Of a stretch of DNA of 64,000 nt, positions 58,801 through 64,000 are shown piece after piece. The notes beneath the pieces were generated by a model. That model was not told the DNA's origin, did no database searches, and saw only the letters and a list, made by a program, of their open reading frames with translations. The DNA comes from Boswellia sacra (lineage: Eukaryota > Streptophyta > Magnoliopsida > Sapindales > Burseraceae): positions 1 to 64,000 of the forward strand of contig SNVD02013715.1 in assembly GCA_013180625.2 (NCBI GenBank), read 5' to 3'. The stretch's first letter is position 1. Each line of letters begins with the position of its first letter. The position numbers and the translations under genes were made by a program.

Positions 58801-59689
58801 AAACTATGTAAAATTCGTAACCAAGTATATAAAGGTTGTAAAAGATGCAATAAAAATTGTAAATGATGCTACTCCTTTTAACCAAATTGTAGCCAAAAAA
58901 ATTGTTCATCTTTCCAAGAATGACCCTCTACCATTTCATATAAAAGTCGTAAATAATGAATAAAACTCGTAATTAAATGTGTAAAAATCGTAAATATGAA
59001 AATGAAAGTCGTAATCGATGTTACTGTTCATAGCTTATGGGATTTAACTAAAATTTTTGAAGCCCTATAAAAATTGTAACCGAATATATAAAAGTTATAA
59101 ATATATGTATAAAAGTTATAAAAATAGGGATATAAATTGTAAATGATGCTACTCCTTTTAACCAAATTGTAGCAACAAAAATTGTTCATCTTTTCAAGAA
59201 TGCCCCTCTACCATTTCATATAAAAGTCATAAATAATGAATAAAATGCGTAATTAAATATGTAAAAATTGTAAATAGGAAAATGAAAGTCGTAATCGGCA
59301 TTACTGTTCATACCTTATGGGATTTAACTAAAATTTTCGAAGCCATATAAAAATGGCAACCGAATATATAAAAGTTATAAATATATGTATAAAAATTGTA
59401 AATGTAAGGATAAAAGTTGCAAACCATACTATTCCTTTTCACTACTTTTCGTATAAAAGTAGTAAACAATAAATAAATGTCGTAACTGAATATATAAAAA
59501 TAGTAAACCATGTAATAGAAGTCGTAGTAGAGGTTGCTGTTCCTACTTTATGGAATTTAACTAAAATTTTTAAATCAATATAAAAATTGTAACCGAATAT
59601 ATCAAATTTATAAATATAGTGATAAAAGTTGTAAAAAAACTATTCACTTTCACTACTTTTACTATAAAAGTCATAAACAATGAATAAAT
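52900..59689 (+). repeat. Tandem satellite array, ~226-bp monomer with ~454-bp dimer order
   Basis: The anchor TACTGTTCAT (or variant) occurs at 53119, 53347, 53572, 53798, 54011, 54235, 54473, 54689, 54917, 55143, 55371, 55597, 55825, 56050, 56278, 56504, 56731, 56957, 57185, 57410, 57638, 57862, 58087, 58310, 58534 and 58763: 25 intervals averaging about 226 bp. From 54473 to 57638 the intervals alternate near 228 and 226. Two monomer types also alternate over 54.0-56.7 kb (ACTTAACCCGC... then TTTAACTCGC...). Each monomer contains several GTCGTAA-like motifs. Beyond 58.8 kb the units are more diverged and longer spaced (anchors at about 59022 and 59302). Low stop density yields frames such as 57399-57887, which repeat every 76 codons; I regard these as non-coding. 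Confidence 0.95.
59685..59689. other. Left target-site duplication of the solo LTR
   Basis: TAAAT, repeated at 61526-61530. Removing the LTR and one copy restores the satellite phrase AATAAATGTC. Confidence 0.85.
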
Positions 59690-59939
59690 TGTTAGCCCTA
59701 AGGCTACATGATAATTTTGATGATAACAATACACATTGATTCATTGTGATTTACTAATATGTTTATTTATGTGCAAGAGTAAGATCATTGAAATAATTTT
59801 AAAATCAAGAAGAGGCTTATTAAAATGAAGTGTTGAAGCTAAGGAGAATACTACATGTTAAAGGCACCAAAGTTTAAGAACAAGGATTGACTCAAGGAAT
59901 GTGACACATGAGCAATGTTCAATCAATTGGTCATATATA

Positions 59940-60610
59940 TCTCTACAAATATCCAAATGACGTGATTCTTGAGCCTTTGGAAAGCTTACTCAATTTATAA
60001 CATTTCATATGTTTTAATGAAATTCAAATTTCAAGTGCAAGGTTGTCCAAATCATCATGCAAGTTGAAAGACAAATGGAAGCAGCTGACATGAGCACTGA
60101 ATACTCCTTTAGACATATCTTGAGCTAGAAAAATCAAAATGACTTGATTCTTACGGCATTGGAAAGATGACTTAATGAAGAACATTTCATATGTTTTGAA
60201 AAAATTCAAATTTCAAACAGAAGGCTGGCATAATTGACATGCAATTCGGTGGACTGACACAGAGAAGAAAAATCAACTCACATGAGCACCGAATGGTGTT
60301 TTGGCTATATCTTAAGATAGAGATATCAAAATGCTTTGATTCATTAATGTTTTGGAAATATTATTCAAATATGAAGATCTTTTATGTTTTGAAGAAATTC
60401 AAATTTCAAACGGAAGGCTGACATAATTATCATTCAATTTGATGGACTGACACAAGAAAGAAAAATCAAGTCACATGAGCACCGAATGGTGTTTTGGCCA
60501 TATCTTGAGCTACAGATATCCAAATGACTTGATTCTTGATGCGTTGGAAAGCTTGTTCAAACATGCAAATCTTTTATGTTTTACAGATTTTCAAATTTCA
60601 AACAGAACAT
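59940..60610 (+). repeat. ~188-bp tandem repeat inside the solo LTR
   Basis: The block around ATGACTTGATTCTT recurs at about 59956, 60140, 60331 and 60522, spacing 184-191 bp. Each unit also carries TTTTATGTTTT..AATTCAAATTTCAAA and ACATGAGCACCGAATGGTG-like phrases. Confidence 0.85.
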
Positions 60611-60927
60611 TGACAACAATGGCAGACAATATTACGGTTTTTATGGTGGGCAGAAAATTTGGAGTTGGTGTCTTCACTTGTTCAAGTTCATCTCATTTGC
60701 CTATAAAAGGAGCCCTTCTCCCATGCATTTAGGAAGACAAGAAGAGCAAGAGAAGCATCTATCAAGCAAAAACAAGAGAAATATCAAGTCTAGAGAGCTT
60801 TTATATTCTTTATCTACTCTTTGAAGAGAGTTGTACTTTTGTTGTAAAAATTTACTTTGTTCTTGTATTGTGGTGAGAGTGAGATCGTTCTTGTAAAGGA
60901 TAAAAGTTATCCTTGAGAGAACTCTTT

Positions 60928-61210
60928 CCTTGGTGAGGTTGTTCATCAAGAAGAACTCTTGGTGTGGTGTTATCAAGAGTTGAAGGAAGTTGCCTTGGTG
61001 AGGTTGTTCATCAAGAAGAACTCTTGGTGTGGTGTTATCAAGAGTTGAAGGAAGTTGCCTTGGTGAGGTTGTTCATCAAGAAGAACTCTTGGTGTGGTGT
61101 TATCAAGGTTGAAGGAAGTTGCCTTGGTGAGGTTGTTCATCAAGAAGAACTCTTGGTGTGGTGTTATCAAGAGTTGGAAGAAAAAGTCTTGGTGAGGTTG
61201 TTCATCAAGC
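60928..61210 (+). repeat. 65-bp tandem repeat inside the solo LTR
   Basis: CCTTGGTGAGGTTGTTCATC begins units at 60928, 60993, 61058, 61122 and (as TCTTGGTGAGG) about 61187. Four full copies are almost identical, so expansion or homogenisation is recent relative to the LTR. The frames on both strands here are repeat artefacts. Confidence 0.95.
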
Positions 61211-61525
61211 AAGTTGTAAAGATTTCTACAACTTAGTGGAAAGCTTAGCTCGTGGAGCTAGGAGCCCGTGGACGTAGGCAAGGCTTACCGAACCACGTAA
61301 ATTAAGTTTGTATTCTCTCTATCCCTATCTCTTTACATTAACTTGCACTTGTGATTGTTCTTTATTGCTATTCTCTTGATTGCATTCTATTTTCATCTTC
61401 TTCACCTTTATTCTCAAAGAAAGAGTTATATAATTTTGATCTTCAAAGAAAAGTTTTACAAATCCGTTTTGATAAATAAAAACCCAATTCACCCCCCCTC
61501 TTGGGTTGCCATACCTGGGTCAACA

Positions 61526-61870
61526 TAAATGTCTTAATTGAACATATAAGAATAGTAAACCGAGAAATAAAGGTCGCAGTCGAGCTTACTGTTCATACCT
61601 TATGGAATTTAACTAAAATTTTCAAAGCCACATAAAAATCGTAACCGGATATATAAAAGTTGTAAAAGATGCTATAAAAGTTATAAACATAGAGATAAAA
61701 GTAATGAAGCATACTATTCATTTTCATTACTTTTTGTATAAAAATCGTTAATAATGAATAAATGTCGTAATTGAACTTGGAAAAATTGTAAACTATGAAA
61801 TAATAGTCGTTGTCAGGGTTACTGTTCAGACCTTATGAAAAAATAAATAAATTATCAAAGCCATATAAAA
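61526..61870 (+). repeat. Right remainder of the satellite array
   Basis: Continues the diverged edge of the array after the solo LTR: one TTACTGTTCATACC anchor near 61588, another TTACTGTTCA near 61818, with GTCGTAA-like motifs between. Confidence 0.8.
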
Positions 61871-62914
61871 TTTTCAAAGCCATATTAATTATCGTGATAT
61901 AAATTAAAAATGTTTATCACTATAATGACATGATTGAAAATGGTAAATCAATTTATTAATTCAATTTTATTAAAATAGAAGGCATAAGTGTTTATTTATT
62001 TATTTATTTTCAAGAAAATATATATTTCTTTTAGTAATTAATTAATCAGTTTTTTAATTATAATTCTTTTATACAAGTAAATATTTGATTATTTGAATAA
62101 TTAATTGAGTAATCAAAATTAATATTTATTTGCATTTTAATTTTTAATTTATTTCTTTTAAAATAAAGTGATAAAAGTGGTTCTTACTTTAAATATATTA
62201 AAGAATACTATTTACTTCTTAAAATTTTTCAACAATTCCTATAAGTTTTCAAATGCTTTACTCTTAGTGTTCTTAACTGGAACCTACAAATAATATTTGA
62301 AAAAAGCAAATTTATTGTATATATTTTATACTATATAATTATAGCAAAGACTATGACCTTGGGTGTAATTCATGTCTAAATAAAGAATGTTAATACTTAG
62401 CATTAGACCTAACAATGAGTCATATTAGAGCAGTTTTGTATCATTTTGTGTTTGTATCTTGTTAAATTATGTTAATTCAAATTTGATTCGTTAACTTATT
62501 GGGTCTGAATCTTAAAACCCAAACCCGACTATTAACTTAACATATTATCCAAATCTAACCCAGTTAACTCATTTTTTATTTTAAAGTTAGACAACAATAT
62601 GTATAATATAATTTGTACAAATTCTAAATATAAACTAATAGTATATACATTTAATATGCAACAAATATTTTGAAATTTATTAAAATATATAAATTTAATA
62701 TAGTACGAAAATAGAAACAAAGTTTTGTATCCACCATCATTCAAAAATCCATCTAAAGTATATTTAAGACAAATAATTAAAAATTGTCCAATTATCGAAT
62801 GATTGCTGAAAAGAAAATCGGATATTCTATAAGTTTTTTCCTTGTAGTGCTCATCAAAATGTCATATTGGTACGCACCTAAGAAAAAATACTATAATTTG
62901 TTATATTTTATTAT
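61871..62914. other. AT-rich unassigned DNA
   Basis: No gene recognised. CCTTGTAGTG at about 62833-62842 resembles a CACTA end weakly, but lacks the TTTTCTTGTAGTG consensus. Confidence 0.5.
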
Positions 62915-64000
62915 GGGATAATATCATAAACCATCCTTGAAGTTTAGCTAATTATCATGCGGAAAGTCTCTTATGTAAATATATCAATGCGATCCCTAAC
63001 GTTTGCGTTTAAGCTTCATCCAGGTCCAGCCAACAGATTCCGTTAGCTTTCAAATTAAAGTTTTGGGGTATTTTGGTAAAATGATATAATTCATATAGGA
63101 TAATATCATAAACCACCCCTGAAGTTTAGCCAACTATCATGCGGAATGCCTCTTATGTAAATATATCAATGCGATCTCTAACGTTGGCGTTTAAGCTTCA
63201 TACAGGTCCAGCCAACAGATTCCGTTTGTGTAGAAACTGAGAAAAAAATTAAAAATAACATTTTTCCCTTACTTTTATGTCCTTTCTTCTTTCTTTTTTT
63301 CGTAGCTGAAAATCCAATCCCTTTTCACACCCACAGTTACCTCGCTCACCCCAACCTCTTAATCTCCAAACATAGCTTTGGCTGGTTACTGGTTCTTTAT
63401 AAAATTTTAGTTTGAGAATTTTTTTTTTGTCTTTATTTTGTTGCTTCATTTCAATACGTAGTGTGTGTGAATGTTTTCTTAGGTTGAGAAAATTTTTAAA
63501 GAAGTCAGTGAGGAGAAAGAAAAGCATGCCAATTTTGAATTTTAGAGTTTTTGCATAATTTTTTTAAACATAATTGTTGAAATAATTTGGATTTAATTTT
63601 GAATATTTGATTCTTTTTTTTAATAACTTTGTGATTGAGTTGAGATGGTGGGTGTTGATGGTGGAGGAAAATTTGGTGCTATCATGGTGGAGTCTTATGA
63701 CGTATATTTTTTTATTTAAATGAATTTGATGGTGGTGATAGTGGCTATGGTGGTTATGGATGGTGATGCTTGAGTGATATGAAATGAAGATTTTAGAATA
63801 GAAAATTCAAGGGTTAGTTTTACGTTTACAGATATGAAATTATGTCATTTTACTAAAATACCCTAATATGTTAATTTGAAAGCTAGCGAAATTTGTTGGC
63901 TGGACCTGGATGAAGCTTAAACGTAAATGTTAGGCACCGCGCTGATATATTTACATAAGTGGCTTTCCGCATGATAATTAGCTAAACTTCAGGGGTGGTT
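62915..64000. mobile_element. Long-terminal-inverted-repeat element (Mutator-like or foldback MITE), cut by the window end
   Basis: The left arm GGGATAATATCATAAACC... (62915-63097, 183 bp) is followed by a second, shorter head-to-tail copy (63098-63226). The inverse of the full arm occupies 63831-64000 and runs off the window (it ends in AGGGGTGGTT). Shared landmarks are AGCTAATTATCATGCGGAAAG, ATATATCA, AAGCTTCATCCAGGTCCAGCC and TTTCAAATTAA. The interior (63227-63830) holds no transposase; it has a pyrimidine-rich part and a GGT-rich part (63646-63768). Arms of this length with a non-coding interior suggest a non-autonomous Mutator-like element. Confidence 0.75.

Larger units (their letters stand above)
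59690..61525 (+). mobile_element. Solo LTR of a copia-type element inserted in the satellite array
   Basis: TGTTAGCCCTAAGG to GGGTCAACA, 1836 bp, flanked by the 5-bp duplication TAAAT. There is no primer-binding site, polypurine tract or coding sequence, so it is a solo LTR left by recombination between two LTRs. The 3' part contains CCGTGGACGTAGG and CCGAACCACGTAAA, shared in form with the SIRE-type LTR at 26307-27185, and a C-rich run before the end. I infer a SIRE-like Ty1/copia origin. It carries two internal tandem repeats, listed separately. Confidence 0.85.

Noticed and set aside
60964..61236. Repeating peptide frames on both strands
   Set aside because: They come from the 65-bp tandem repeat inside a solo LTR.
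52900..61870. Regular repeats considered as a CRISPR-like array
   Set aside because: Units are continuous tandem monomers with no constant-repeat/variable-spacer pattern, and the DNA is plant nuclear.
62833..62842. CCTTGTAGTG as partner of the orphan CACTA end at 36115
   Set aside because: Lacks the TTTTCTTGTAGTG consensus and no CACTA subterminal repeats flank it.

Overview
The window is plant nuclear DNA, most likely from an angiosperm and probably a eudicot. It contains GT-AG introns, decayed copies of plant gene families (a LOG-type cytokinin-activating enzyme and a p24/GOLD cargo receptor), and plant-specific transposon lineages: CACTA/En-Spm, hAT, Ty3 Athila-like and Tat-like, Ty1 SIRE-like and Tork/Tnt1-like, and a LINE. 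I found no operons, Shine-Dalgarno signals, CRISPR arrays or bacterial genes. No undamaged host gene is visible; the window is mostly nested mobile elements and tandem repeats. The species cannot be fixed from the sequence alone.

Layout. 1-431: intronless, stop-containing LOG pseudogene. About 1.1-3.8 kb: the 3' half of an Athila-like element (A-rich tract, G-rich purine tracts, 3' LTR). 3.8-6.8 kb: quiet DNA with a p24-like first exon and two microsatellites. 6.8-7.7 kb: 5'-truncated LINE on the minus strand. About 8-15.9 kb: CACTA element with a TNP2-type transposase gene, a TNPA/Transposase_24-type second gene and an intact 3' terminus, but no visible 5' terminus. 15.9-26.3 kb: decayed Tat-type Ty3 element whose pol is split after the reverse transcriptase by about 5.3 kb containing two head-to-tail LTR copies. 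26.3-35.4 kb: SIRE-type Ty1/copia element with gag-pol and a third, envelope-position ORF; its 3' LTR is cut to about 78 bp.

36.3-44.2 kb holds exon-like blocks with good splice signals, the remains of one or more host genes I could not name. They are interrupted by a young Tork/Tnt1-type copia element on the minus strand (37425-42620) with paired 450-bp LTRs and a perfect 5-bp target duplication. 45541-52209 is a complete-ended hAT transposon with an 8-bp target duplication. Its transposase gene is split by the 5' end of a second Athila-like element (LTR 47061-48472, then the primer-binding site). 52.5-61.9 kb is a tandem array with a ~226-bp monomer and a visible ~454-bp dimeric order, interrupted by a 1.84-kb solo LTR with its own 5-bp target duplication. 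The last kilobase is a long-terminal-inverted-repeat element cut by the window end.

The elements do not act together in a pathway. What they show is an order of insertions: Tat-type pol, then the LTR pair inside it; hAT, then the Athila-like element inside it, then a deletion; the 226-bp array, then the solo LTR inside it; the host gene, then the Tork element inside it. I see no convincing new enzymatic or defence system. The most distinctive unexplained sequence is the 226/454-bp array and its internal GTCGTAA-type motifs.
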